Assembly: GCF_963675455.1 (NCBI RefSeq)
Contig: NZ_OY776217.1
Span: 2,280,001-2,344,000, forward strand
Reading direction: 5' to 3'
DNA: 64,000 nucleotides
Source of the DNA: Emcibacter sp.
GTDB lineage: Bacteria > Pseudomonadota > Alphaproteobacteria > Sphingomonadales > Emcibacteraceae
Shown here: piece after piece, positions 43,850-52,231 of the stretch
How the letters are laid out: every line of letters starts with the position of its first letter
Position numbering within the stretch: position 1 is the first letter of the stretch
Translations under genes and position numbers: made by a program
Notes under the pieces: model-generated
What the model saw: the letters and a program-made list of their open reading frames with translations, nothing else
Told to the model about the DNA's origin: nothing
Database searches by the model: none

Positions 43850-44164
43850 ATGCCAAATATCAAAGTGATCAACCGCGATGGAGACGAGACGACAATTCCG
43901 GCAGAGACCGGTGCCTCGCTTATGGAAATACTGACGGACCAAGGTTATGACATTGAGGCGATTTGTGGCGGGATGTGTTCCTGTGCTACCTGCCATGTGA
44001 TTATAGATCCCAACTGGTTTGGAAAGCTTGAACCAAGACACCCGGAAGAAACCGAATTATTGTCGGAGCTGGACAGTTTTTGCGAAACTTCGCGCCTGAG
44101 CTGTCAAGTCCGCTTTGAAGAAAAACTTTCCGGTCTGGTCCTGACCATCGCGCCGGAAGAATAA
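43850..44164 (+). CDS. Adrenodoxin-type [2Fe-2S] ferredoxin
   Basis: A 104-residue ferredoxin. The cluster pattern is CX5CX2C (C39, C45, C48) plus C85. Such proteins deliver electrons to P450s or Rieske oxygenases. No P450 is in the window, so the Rieske oxygenases are the probable partners. The ATG at 43850 has GAAGG upstream and matches family N-termini; an in-frame ATG at 43784 is possible. Confidence 0.92.
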   Translation: MPNIKVINRDGDETTIPAETGASLMEILTDQGYDIEAICGGMCSCATCHVIIDPNWFGKLEPRHPEETELLSELDSFCETSRLSCQVRFEEKLSGLVLTIAPEE

Positions 44165-44239
44165 TCTGCATATACTCCTGTCAATTTGGGGGCAGGGAAC
44201 AGGTCGCCCTGATCCCTGTATCTGGCCAGATTGTTCCGT

Positions 44240-45010
44240 CTACTGAATGCTCAGTGCGTTATCAATAATGATCTCGGTGCCGTTTATATATTTGGACTCG
44301 TCTGAGGCCAGAAAGACAACCGTATTTGCGACATCTTCGGGCTTTCCAATCCCTGGCGCGCCGGCCTGCTTCCTGGCGGTTTCAAAATCAGAGCCCATCT
44401 CTGCCGCGGCCTGCTTGACCATGGCGGTTTCAATGGAAGCCGGGTGCAGGCTGTTACAGCGAATATTATAGCCGTTCATCTGACAATGCACGGCTACGGA
44501 TTTAGTCATCGCCCGGACAGCCCCCTTGGCGGCACTGTAAGCGAAGAAAACCGGAAAACCCAAATGTGAGGCGATGGAAGACATATTGATAATGCTGCCT
44601 CCACTTTCACTTTTGCCGCCACCACACTGTTGCATGGCGGGAATGGCATATCTGCACCCTAGATAGACAGACTCTGACATAACACTATTGGCCAGACGAA
44701 ACTGATCGAGGGAGGTTGTTTCCGGGTCTGCCACGATAACGATACCGGCATTGTTGACAAGGATATCAAGGCGACCGAACTCCTTAAGCGCACGATCGGT
44801 TACTTCCTGCCAGCCGTCCTCCTTCGTGACATCCTGCCTCATGAATATCGCGTTTCCGCCGATCTCTTCAGCGACTGACATGCCGCCTTTTTCATTGATA
44901 TCCGTGAGGATAATTCGGGCTCCCTCCTTTGCCATAAGAATGGCGTCGGCCTTGCCAAGTCCTGAGGCGGCACCGGTTACAATTGCGACTTTTCCTTCCA
45001 GTCTAGCCAT
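44240..45010 (-). CDS. Short-chain dehydrogenase/reductase
   Basis: A 256-residue classical SDR. TGAASGLGKADA is the cofactor loop, VNNAGI the NAG motif, MSSIAS the Ser, YSAAK the Tyr/Lys pair, and NGTEIIIDNA the end. It resembles alcohol/hydroxysteroid-type NAD dehydrogenases. The ATG at 45010 has GGAG upstream. It follows the MaoC gene by 35 bases in the TetR-MaoC-SDR unit. Confidence 0.92.
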   Translation of the reverse strand: MARLEGKVAIVTGAASGLGKADAILMAKEGARIILTDINEKGGMSVAEEIGGNAIFMRQDVTKEDGWQEVTDRALKEFGRLDILVNNAGIVIVADPETTSLDQFRLANSVMSESVYLGCRYAIPAMQQCGGGKSESGGSIINMSSIASHLGFPVFFAYSAAKGAVRAMTKSVAVHCQMNGYNIRCNSLHPASIETAMVKQAAAEMGSDFETARKQAGAPGIGKPEDVANTVVFLASDESKYINGTEIIIDNALSIQ

Positions 45011-45045
45011 TTTCAAATCTCCATATATTCCAGGTTTCAGGGTTG

Positions 45046-45519
45046 TTATTTGGATCGCGGAACATGTAATTTTTCCGGATGGCCATGTCCTTTGCGATAC
45101 ACAAGATTGTGGCTGGTCATGCTCAGGACAATCTCATTCCTTTGGTTGATAACGCTGTATTCAAACTTGACGTGACCCCTGTCATCCCGTGACCGGGAAG
45201 AGTATTTTTCAAGAATTCTCGATTTGGCCCTGAGACTGTCCCCCGGCCTGACAGGAACTGGCCAGCGTACCTCGTCCCAGCCTATCCCACAGACAAAATC
45301 GATGTCGTTGTTAATTTTGTGATCGAGCTGCCGCCAGAGGGCGAGAGTATGGATGCCGCTGGCGATAATGCCGTTAAAAAATGAATTCTGCGCCGCTTCC
45401 GGGTCTGCATGGAACCATTGCGGATCATACAGTGAGGCAAAGTCTGTAATCTGCTTTTCGGTCAGTGTCGCTGGCGGAGAAAGGCGCTCTTCTCCAACGC
45501 TGAGATCTTCATAACATCG
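45046..45519 (-). CDS. MaoC-like hotdog dehydratase
   Basis: A 157-residue hotdog-fold protein of the MaoC/R-specific enoyl-CoA hydratase type. The hydratase motif is represented by YDPQWFHADPEAAQ and GIIASGIHTLAL. It would hydrate an enoyl-CoA, for example the product of the acyl-CoA dehydrogenase at 29863. The ATG at 45519 has GGAGG 7 bases upstream. Confidence 0.88.
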   Translation of the reverse strand, partial: RCYEDLSVGEERLSPPATLTEKQITDFASLYDPQWFHADPEAAQNSFFNGIIASGIHTLALWRQLDHKINNDIDFVCGIGWDEVRWPVPVRPGDSLRAKSRILEKYSSRSRDDRGHVKFEYSVINQRNEIVLSMTSHNLVYRKGHGHPEKLHVPRSK

Positions 45520-45570
45520 CATGACTGTTCCTCCGCTCAAAACTTGAACGATTGTAGTGTGGTCAGGGGG

Positions 45571-46263
45571 TTAGGATTGATTGTTTTGTTTCTTGCCTGG
45601 ACGAAGTTCGCGAATTGTCTTCTCCAGATGGTCCAGAAGTCGCTGGGCCCGATCAGACTTTATTTCCGCAGCTGAATTGATGGCCATCCCTTCAAGCAGA
45701 TAGTGCGTCAGATCTAGGGCAAGTTCGAAAGCTTTCTGGTCACCCTCCCAGTTGGGGAAAAGTTTGCGGGCCATCAAATCCCACTCTGTGTCGAACTTTT
45801 TTCTTGCCGGCTCAAAAACCGCATAGAGGTCTTTATCCGTCCGGGATGCGACTTTTAGCTCAAAAAAAGCCACATATAGTGGATGCATTACATGCTTGAG
45901 GTAGGCTTCAATGGCAGGGCGAATCTGGCCGTTGTCCGGGGGGAGGGCATCAATCGCCTTGTAGAATGCTTTTTGCCGTTTATTGTATAGATGCTCGACT
46001 GCCGCATTAATAACGTCAATTTTGGAGGGGAAATGATGCAGCATTGCCCCGCGAGAAACCTCTGCAGTTTTAGCGATAATCAGTGTTGTGGTGTTGGCGT
46101 AGCCGTGCTTAACGATACACTCTATAGCGGCGTCCAGGATTTGTCTGCGGGTCGAGGCACTTTTGCGTGACTGAAGGCTTTCCGGTTTTCGGGTTGTCGG
46201 CCCGGTTCGGCCGGGCGATGGTTTTCTGGTCCGTGGACGGGGGGTGGCTGCAGATTCGCTCAT
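45571..46263 (-). CDS. TetR-family transcriptional regulator (1)
   Basis: A 230-residue TetR repressor. A basic N-terminal tail of about 35 residues precedes the helix-turn-helix TTTLIIAKTAEVSRGAMLHHF, seen as AKTAEVSRGAMLHHF. The C-terminal ligand domain resembles that of the second TetR (55030); both share VEHL, YVAFxELxVAxRTD and LFPxWEG patterns. It heads a minus-strand unit with MaoC and SDR, divergent from the HMGCS-like operon with operator copy 5 between them. It probably represses the regulon marked by the AACA-N8-TGTT sites. Confidence 0.92.
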   Translation of the reverse strand: MSESAATPRPRTRKPSPGRTGPTTRKPESLQSRKSASTRRQILDAAIECIVKHGYANTTTLIIAKTAEVSRGAMLHHFPSKIDVINAAVEHLYNKRQKAFYKAIDALPPDNGQIRPAIEAYLKHVMHPLYVAFFELKVASRTDKDLYAVFEPARKKFDTEWDLMARKLFPNWEGDQKAFELALDLTHYLLEGMAINSAAEIKSDRAQRLLDHLEKTIRELRPGKKQNNQS

Positions 46264-46596
46264 AATTTTCCCATCTCATGTAGATATTTACGGAACCCGC
46301 TGGTTTCCCACGATATATCTTTACTACTTGCGGAGTAATAAAGCATGCTCTCAGTTGCTCGTAACATTCCCATTATCCAAAGCATTTGATTTATTGTCAA
46401 TGAAACACTCCATATCTCTATTTATTTCAGAAAGTTATAGAAAAATCCATAAAAAAAACAGGTTTGATTGTTTTTATTATTGAAAGTTTTCATCGGGACA
46501 TGATAGTGTTCTTGCAATGTCGGGGATCAGGAGGTCGATACGATTTGCATCATAGGGAGATCTTCAATGGATACGGCATCTGGGAAAATACACTAA
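46264..46596. promoter_or_regulatory. Divergent control region, TetR(1) and HMGCS-like operon
   Basis: No gene seen in these 333 bases. The region is A/T-rich and contains operator copy 5 at 46457-46472. Confidence 0.6.
46457..46472. promoter_or_regulatory. TetR-type operator, copy 5
   Basis: AACA-GGTTTGAT-TGTT with A8 and T5 flanks, between the divergent TetR(1) gene and the HMGCS-like gene. Confidence 0.75.
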
Positions 46597-48081
46597 ATGA
46601 ACAAAGTCGGAATTAAATCCTGGGGTAGCTATATCCCCAGCAGGCGAATTCATCGCAGCACCATCTTTCAGTCAGTAGCCTGGGCCAATCCGGCTCTCAA
46701 GGGACTGTCCGGAGGCAGGCGCTCATTTTGTGGATGGGATGAAGATTCCATAACCATGGCGGTGGAGAGCGCGCGGGAGTCTCTGAAAAGACTGGCAGGT
46801 CAGCCCGGGGATATAAATGCCCTGCTTTTTGCCTCGACAAGTTTTCCTTTTCTGGACCGGCAAAATTCTACACTGGTTTCTGCGGCGCTCAACCTGCCGG
46901 CCGCTGTCCGCAGTCTTGATCTGGCTGGTTCGCTCAGGGCTGGAACATCAGGACTAATCGAAGCCCAGGCAAGCGCACGCGGGGGCGATACGGTTCTGGT
47001 GTCGTCTGACAACAGGCATGCAAAACCGGGTAGTTCAGAAGAAATGAACTACGGTTCTGCCGCAGCCTCGCTGGTGCTTGGAGCCGGAGAAGTCGTTGCT
47101 GAATTCCTTGGGACCTGCAGCAGAAGTTTTGATCTGGTTGATCATTATCGCAGCTCAGGGATGGATGCCGATTATGGCTTTGAAGCGCGATGGGTCCGCG
47201 ATGAAGGATATATCGGGCAGTTGGTGCCCATGCTATCGGAATTTCTTGATGCATCTGGCATGGCGCCGCAGGAGGTGGATCACGCTATACTTCCGGCAAC
47301 ATCAGACAGATTAAACAGAACAATTGCCGGACGGCTGGGTATTCGCAATGAAGCGGTGACTGACGGGAGATTTTTGGATGTAGGGCATACGGGAACGGCT
47401 CATTCGTTGCTTTTGCTGACTGACTGCCTGAACAACGCAGGCCCCGGTGAAACCATCCTGGTTTGCGGCTTTGGCCAGGGATGCGACGCTGTCCTGTTGC
47501 GTACGACTGAAAAGCTGGCCGGGCGGCAGACGGCTGACGTTCTGCAGACGGGGTCCCTGCCGGAACAGGATGTCGGGGACTATCTGCAGTTCCTTTCCTT
47601 TGGCGGGCAGGTGTCCATGGACTGGGGAATGCGGGCGGAGCGTGACAATCGTACAGCCATGAGCAGTTACTACCGGAACAGGGAAACGCTGACTGCCTTT
47701 GTCGGCGGAAAATGCCGGACATGTTCGACAGTGCAGTTTCCTCGAAGCGCCATATGTGTCAACCCGGACTGCAATGCGGAAGGTAGTCAGGAGGATTTCT
47801 CCATGCTGGACCTGTCTGGTAGAGTTAAGTCTTTCACCGAGGACTGGCAGGCCTATTGTGCCGAGCCACCTCTCAAATACGGCCATGTCGGATTTGATGG
47901 CGGGGCTAATATTCTTATGGAGTTCGCGGACATGCCTGTCGGTTCCCTGAAAGTCGGGATGCCGGTCAGACCGGTTTTTCGGATTAAGGATAAAGATTCT
48001 CTCAGACATTATCACCGGTATTTCTGGAAGGTTACTGCGGTGGCCCATAATGATGAGTCAACTACAGGGATGCAAAGCTGA
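46597..48081 (+). CDS. HMG-CoA-synthase-like protein fused to a DUF35 zinc-ribbon/OB domain
   Basis: A 494-residue fusion. Residues 1 to about 340 have the HMG-CoA synthase/ketosynthase fold (SWGSYIPSRRI start, MNYGSAAASLVLG, FLDVGHTGTAHSL). Residues about 360-480 are a DUF35 domain with zinc-ribbon cysteines C373, C376, C387 and C392 followed by an OB fold. The catalytic Cys expected in the (A)CxAGT motif is replaced: the stretch reads GSLRAGT (residues 111-117), with Leu113 at the Cys place. It therefore cannot form the usual acyl-enzyme. The thiolase gene overlaps its stop. In archaea, thiolase, HMGCS and DUF35 form one channelling complex, a plausible model here. Confidence 0.87.
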   Translation: MNKVGIKSWGSYIPSRRIHRSTIFQSVAWANPALKGLSGGRRSFCGWDEDSITMAVESARESLKRLAGQPGDINALLFASTSFPFLDRQNSTLVSAALNLPAAVRSLDLAGSLRAGTSGLIEAQASARGGDTVLVSSDNRHAKPGSSEEMNYGSAAASLVLGAGEVVAEFLGTCSRSFDLVDHYRSSGMDADYGFEARWVRDEGYIGQLVPMLSEFLDASGMAPQEVDHAILPATSDRLNRTIAGRLGIRNEAVTDGRFLDVGHTGTAHSLLLLTDCLNNAGPGETILVCGFGQGCDAVLLRTTEKLAGRQTADVLQTGSLPEQDVGDYLQFLSFGGQVSMDWGMRAERDNRTAMSSYYRNRETLTAFVGGKCRTCSTVQFPRSAICVNPDCNAEGSQEDFSMLDLSGRVKSFTEDWQAYCAEPPLKYGHVGFDGGANILMEFADMPVGSLKVGMPVRPVFRIKDKDSLRHYHRYFWKVTAVAHNDESTTGMQS

Positions 48082-49283
48082 TGGCAAAGGGGATTAAGGA
48101 TAAAGTTGCCATTATCGGCATGGGTTGCTCCAAATTTGGCGAGCGCTGGGATTGTGGCCCTGAAGAGCTGATGCGGGAAGCCTATGCGGAAGCCCTGCGG
48201 GATTCCGGCATTGAACAGGATGATCTTGATGCTGCCTGGCTCGGGGTGTTTTTTCAGGAACAAAGCACCGGCAAGTCAGGCATTCCCCTGTCTCAGGCTC
48301 TAAGGTTGCCCAATATTCCGGTGACCCGGGTGGAAAACCTCTGTGCCACGGGAACAGAGGCTCTTCGTGGCGCTGTCTATGCCGTGGCCTCGGGAGCCTG
48401 TGATTTCGCTCTGGCGATGGGGGTGGAGAAATTGAAAGACACTGGTTACAGTGGTCTGCCCGAGCGTACCAAAGGAACCTTTGAGGATCAGTGGTTGCCA
48501 GGATTTACGGCTCCGGGGGCATTTGCCCAGCTGGCAAGTGCTTATGCCGCCCGTCATGACCTTGATATGCAGGATGTGAAAGAGGCCATGGCTCACATCA
48601 GCTGGAAGAGCCATGAAAATGGTGCGCTGAATCCAAAAGCCCATCTTCAAAATCGTGTGACTATGGAGAAGATCCTCGAAGCCTCGATGATTTCTTATCC
48701 GCTTGGACTGTACGACTGTTGTGGAGTGAGTGATGGCGCGGCCTGCGCCATTGTCACAACGCCGGAAAAGGCCCGGGAACTGGGCCGCAGTGAAATTATG
48801 ACTGTTAAGGCCATGCAGTTGGCGCCAAGCAATGGCGTAGAGTTGGGTCATAATTCCTGGGATGGCAGTTATGCGATGACAGCCAGAATAGCCTCAAAGA
48901 GAGCCTATGCCGAAGCTGGTATAGAAAACCCGCGGGAAGAGCTTAGCCTGATTGAGGTGCATGACTGCTTCTCCATCACTGAACTGGTGACAATGGAAGA
49001 TTTGTTCATCTCTCCGCAAGGGGAGGCTATTCGGGATATCCGCGACGGGTTTTATGATCGGGACGGTGGTATCCCCTGCCAGATCGACGGTGGCCTGAAA
49101 TGTTTTGGTCACCCAATTGGGGCGACCGGCCTGCGCATGGTGTATGAGATCTATCTTCAGCTTCAGGGCCGGGCAGGCGATCGCCAGCTTGAGACTCCCC
49201 GTCTTGGACTGACCCACAATCTTGGGGGAGTGCCGCACCGGAACATATGCAGCGTGGCCATTTTTGGCACATATGAAGGATAA
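48081..49283 (+). CDS. Thiolase family protein (SCP2-like)
   Basis: A 400-residue thiolase-fold protein. C88 (ENLCATGTEA), H294 (EVHDCF), C341 and H344 (KCFGHPIGATG) are in the expected places. It belongs to the SCP2/archaeal-like thiolases that often pair with DUF35 proteins. Its ATG overlaps the stop of the HMGCS-DUF35 gene (TGATG). It could release acetyl- or propionyl-CoA, or act as a retro-aldolase as some DUF35-partnered thiolases do in steroid side-chain degradation. Confidence 0.92.
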   Translation: MAKGIKDKVAIIGMGCSKFGERWDCGPEELMREAYAEALRDSGIEQDDLDAAWLGVFFQEQSTGKSGIPLSQALRLPNIPVTRVENLCATGTEALRGAVYAVASGACDFALAMGVEKLKDTGYSGLPERTKGTFEDQWLPGFTAPGAFAQLASAYAARHDLDMQDVKEAMAHISWKSHENGALNPKAHLQNRVTMEKILEASMISYPLGLYDCCGVSDGAACAIVTTPEKARELGRSEIMTVKAMQLAPSNGVELGHNSWDGSYAMTARIASKRAYAEAGIENPREELSLIEVHDCFSITELVTMEDLFISPQGEAIRDIRDGFYDRDGGIPCQIDGGLKCFGHPIGATGLRMVYEIYLQLQGRAGDRQLETPRLGLTHNLGGVPHRNICSVAIFGTYEG

Positions 49284-49288
49284 CAAAC

Positions 49289-50161
49289 ATGAATGACAAG
49301 ACGCCAACACCGAAAAAATGGGGCTTTTCTGATGAAGAACTTGCCAGCATGGAAACGGTCTACAGGGATGGATTGATGAAAGATCAGGTGGTGCTGATCT
49401 CTGGCGGCGGGTCTGGTATTGGTCGGGCAATGGCTTTTCTATTTGCCCGCCTTGGTGCTCATGTTGTGGTGTGTGGCAGACGCGAGGAAAAACTTCTGGA
49501 TGCCGCAAAAAGCATAAAGGAGAAGATCGGGGTGGATGTGACCTGTTATCCCATGACAATTCGAGATCCGGAAATGGTTGATGGGCTGATGGATATGATA
49601 TTCGACAAATTCGGCCGGCTTGATCTTGTGGTGAATAATGGGGGTGGGCAGTTCCCCCAGGATGCCATTGATTTTTCCCGCAAGGGTTGGCTTGCTGTGA
49701 TCGATACCAATCTCAACGGCACATGGTGGATGATGCAGACGGCAGCCCAACGCTGGATCGAGCGGAAGCAGGCTGGAAATATTATCAATATCGTGGCGCA
49801 TGTGGAGAGAGGCATGCCCCAGGCAGCGCATACATGTGCCGCCCGGGCGGGCGTTATTTATCTGAGCAAATCGGTCTCTACGGAATGGGCGCCCTATACG
49901 ATTAGGGTGAATTGTGTGGCCCCCGGATCAATTTCGACTGAAGGATTTGCACAATATCCGCCGGAAGCTACCGAACGTTTCCATCTGACCAACCCCATGA
50001 AACGTCCTGGCGATGCATGGGATGTTGCAGAGGCCGTGGTTTACATGGCGGCACCCTCCGGGAAATTTATCACAGGCGAGGTTTTGACCATAGATGGAGG
50101 CATGCAGCACTGGGGGGTTGTGTGGCCTGCCGGCATGCCAGATTATTTCAAAGTGAATTGA
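49289..50161 (+). CDS. SDR of the peroxisomal trans-2-enoyl-CoA reductase/dienoyl-CoA reductase type
   Basis: A 290-residue SDR. SGGGSGIGRAMA is the cofactor loop, and NNGGGQFPQDA and HTCAARAGVIYLSKSVSTEWA (in parts) resemble the PECR/DECR branch, in which the Tyr-Lys pair is not in the classical YxxxK spacing. It ends in TGEVLTIDGG plus a short tail. Five bases after the thiolase stop. It probably reduces or oxidises a CoA-thioester intermediate. Confidence 0.88.
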   Translation: MNDKTPTPKKWGFSDEELASMETVYRDGLMKDQVVLISGGGSGIGRAMAFLFARLGAHVVVCGRREEKLLDAAKSIKEKIGVDVTCYPMTIRDPEMVDGLMDMIFDKFGRLDLVVNNGGGQFPQDAIDFSRKGWLAVIDTNLNGTWWMMQTAAQRWIERKQAGNIINIVAHVERGMPQAAHTCAARAGVIYLSKSVSTEWAPYTIRVNCVAPGSISTEGFAQYPPEATERFHLTNPMKRPGDAWDVAEAVVYMAAPSGKFITGEVLTIDGGMQHWGVVWPAGMPDYFKVN

Positions 50162-50168
50162 GTAAACT

Positions 50169-50732
50169 ATGACACAGACACCATTGGGAAAAGTTTCAAT
50201 TGATGAGTTGCCGGAGGGGTTGCGTCCGGCCTGGGAAACCCTGAACGGGCTGACCGGTGACGCGACATTTGTTGAAGTGTTTGCTCAAGCCCCCGAGTTA
50301 CTGAAATTCGTTATGGGTGATTTTTACCAGGAAATCTTTTTTGGCGGTCGTGTTGAAAATAAATACAAACAGCTTGTGCGTCTGAGATTATCGCTCAGTC
50401 ATGGTTGTCGCACCTGCAATCTGCAGAATGTACCCGGCTCACTTGAGGCAGGAGTTACCCGGGAGCAAATTGATCATCTGGAAGATTATGAGAACGGGCC
50501 TTTCAGCGAAAAGGAAAAGGCCGTCCTGGGATTTGCGGACCAGATGGCGTTGACCAATCTGGATGGAGTGATGGACCAGCAGCTTTATGATCGGCTGCAC
50601 AGTCACTTTTCGGATGCGGAGATATGTGAACTGGGAACTGTAATGGCCGTTATTGGCGGCATGGCGAAATTGTCCTTTGTGATGAATCTTGTCGAAAAGG
50701 AAGACAGTTGTCCGTTTGCGAGAGCTGTTTGA
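50169..50732 (+). CDS. Carboxymuconolactone decarboxylase/AhpD-like protein
   Basis: A 187-residue helical protein of the CMD/AhpD superfamily. The redox motif CRTC (in HGCRTCNLQN) and the following helix are typical of AhpD-like peroxidase or disulfide proteins rather than of true carboxymuconolactone decarboxylase. Eight bases after the SDR stop. It may protect the oxygenases from peroxide; this is inference. Confidence 0.85.
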   Translation: MTQTPLGKVSIDELPEGLRPAWETLNGLTGDATFVEVFAQAPELLKFVMGDFYQEIFFGGRVENKYKQLVRLRLSLSHGCRTCNLQNVPGSLEAGVTREQIDHLEDYENGPFSEKEKAVLGFADQMALTNLDGVMDQQLYDRLHSHFSDAEICELGTVMAVIGGMAKLSFVMNLVEKEDSCPFARAV

Positions 50733-50768
50733 CCGGTCACTTTTTAAACTTGAAAGGGAGATGATGAA

Positions 50769-52130
50769 ATGACTTATGTATTTCCGGATGGTTGGGTAGT
50801 TAATCCGGATGCCCCCAGGGAGTCGAGTGAACAGAAAGCTCCCTACATTGATAATGGCACCGACCTGATTCCTCCCCAGAAGTTCTATGATCATGAATTC
50901 AGGAAACTCGAAGAGGACAGGCTCTGGCCCAATGTCTGGATTCTGGCTGGGGTGACGTCTGACATACCCGAAGACGGCGACTATTTTACTTTTGAACTGG
51001 GCAAGGAATCTTTCGTTATCGTCCGGACGGAGGAGATGGAGATCAAGGCCTTTTATAATGTTTGTCCGCACAGGGGGAACCGGATCGCTCTGAATGAACG
51101 GGGCAGTGTCGGACAATTTACCTGTGCCTTCCATTCCTGGCAGTTTGATCTTGATGGCAACAATACGCGTATTACCGACCGTGAAACCTTTCGTCCGGAA
51201 GTGCTCTGTGCAGATGCCAGCCTGACCAAAGTTCATTGCGAAGTATATGGCGGGCTGATCTTTATTCATATGGGGGATAATCCGCCGTCGCTCAAAGAGT
51301 ATCTTGGCCCGTTGGCGGACTATATACCCAAATATCATGTGGAAGACATGCATGTGGTTCGACATACAAGGGTAAGTTGGGCGGCCAACTGGAAAACCGG
51401 TCTTGATGCTTTTTATGAGACCTATCATTTGCATGCCATTCATCCGGAAACCGCGGACCTGATGGGGGATAAGGGGGTTCAGTTTGACCTCTATCCCAAC
51501 GGCATGAGCCGTATGATTGTTCCGATTGGGGAAGTAACCCAGAGGCGGGAGGACCGCGAAACCGTCAATGATTCTCTCATATTTTTAATGAAAGAAGCCG
51601 GCATGTCGGAAGAGGAGTTTCCGGATAATGCCCTTGATGTAAGGCGGGCAATTCAGAAAGCAAAACGCAGGCGGGCTGAAAAGCTGGGGATGGATTATTC
51701 CGAACTGGTGGATGGCCAACTGACGGACAGCTGGGCAACCGGGATTTTTCCCAATGTTCAGATCGGCATGCATCCTGAAGGGATTTTCATTATGCGTTTT
51801 CTGCCTCATGCAACGGACCCGAATATCATGTATTACGACACCATGACCCTGTTCCGTCCGGCGGACGATCCGGACTATACCGTACCGGCCTGGATGGGGC
51901 TGCCGGAAGGCACTGATGTTTCCGGTGAAACCCGTCCTGATTGTGAATATTTCCCGCTCGGGTCCGATTTCGATCTGGGGCTTGTTCTGAACCAGGATAC
52001 GGAGCTGATTCCGGTGGTACATGCCGGCCTGCAGTCCCGCGGCTTCCGGGGACAAATTTTGAGCGAACAGGAATTGCGGATCAGGCATTTCCACAGGGAA
52101 CTGGATCGCTATATCAACGGCGACAAATAG
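50769..52130 (+). CDS. Rieske non-haem iron oxygenase, alpha subunit (3)
   Basis: A 453-residue oxygenase. Rieske ligands are C99/H101 (CPHRGN) and C119/H122 (CAFHSW). Mononuclear iron His are H220 and H225, with bridging Glu E217 (YETYHLHAIHPE). It resembles the 32246 protein in length and C-terminal layout (both end in QELRIRHFH), so the two look like paralogues with different substrates or steps. GGGAG precedes the ATG. Last gene of the operon that starts at 46597; a terminator follows. Confidence 0.93.
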   Translation: MTYVFPDGWVVNPDAPRESSEQKAPYIDNGTDLIPPQKFYDHEFRKLEEDRLWPNVWILAGVTSDIPEDGDYFTFELGKESFVIVRTEEMEIKAFYNVCPHRGNRIALNERGSVGQFTCAFHSWQFDLDGNNTRITDRETFRPEVLCADASLTKVHCEVYGGLIFIHMGDNPPSLKEYLGPLADYIPKYHVEDMHVVRHTRVSWAANWKTGLDAFYETYHLHAIHPETADLMGDKGVQFDLYPNGMSRMIVPIGEVTQRREDRETVNDSLIFLMKEAGMSEEEFPDNALDVRRAIQKAKRRRAEKLGMDYSELVDGQLTDSWATGIFPNVQIGMHPEGIFIMRFLPHATDPNIMYYDTMTLFRPADDPDYTVPAWMGLPEGTDVSGETRPDCEYFPLGSDFDLGLVLNQDTELIPVVHAGLQSRGFRGQILSEQELRIRHFHRELDRYINGDK

Positions 52131-52158
52131 AATATTTCTCCCTGACTTGATGTCCTGT

Positions 52159-52196
52159 CCGGACTGCCTGTCCGAGGCAGTCCGGCGGGCTTTTTC
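52159..52196 (+). terminator. Intrinsic terminator
   Basis: An 11-bp perfect stem (52159-52169 with 52175-52185), a 5-nt loop and five T after a short G+C-rich spacer, following the third oxygenase gene. Confidence 0.82.
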
Positions 52197-52231
52197 AGGT
52201 CTTGCGGGAGGGAACGGGAAGATGTGAAGAG

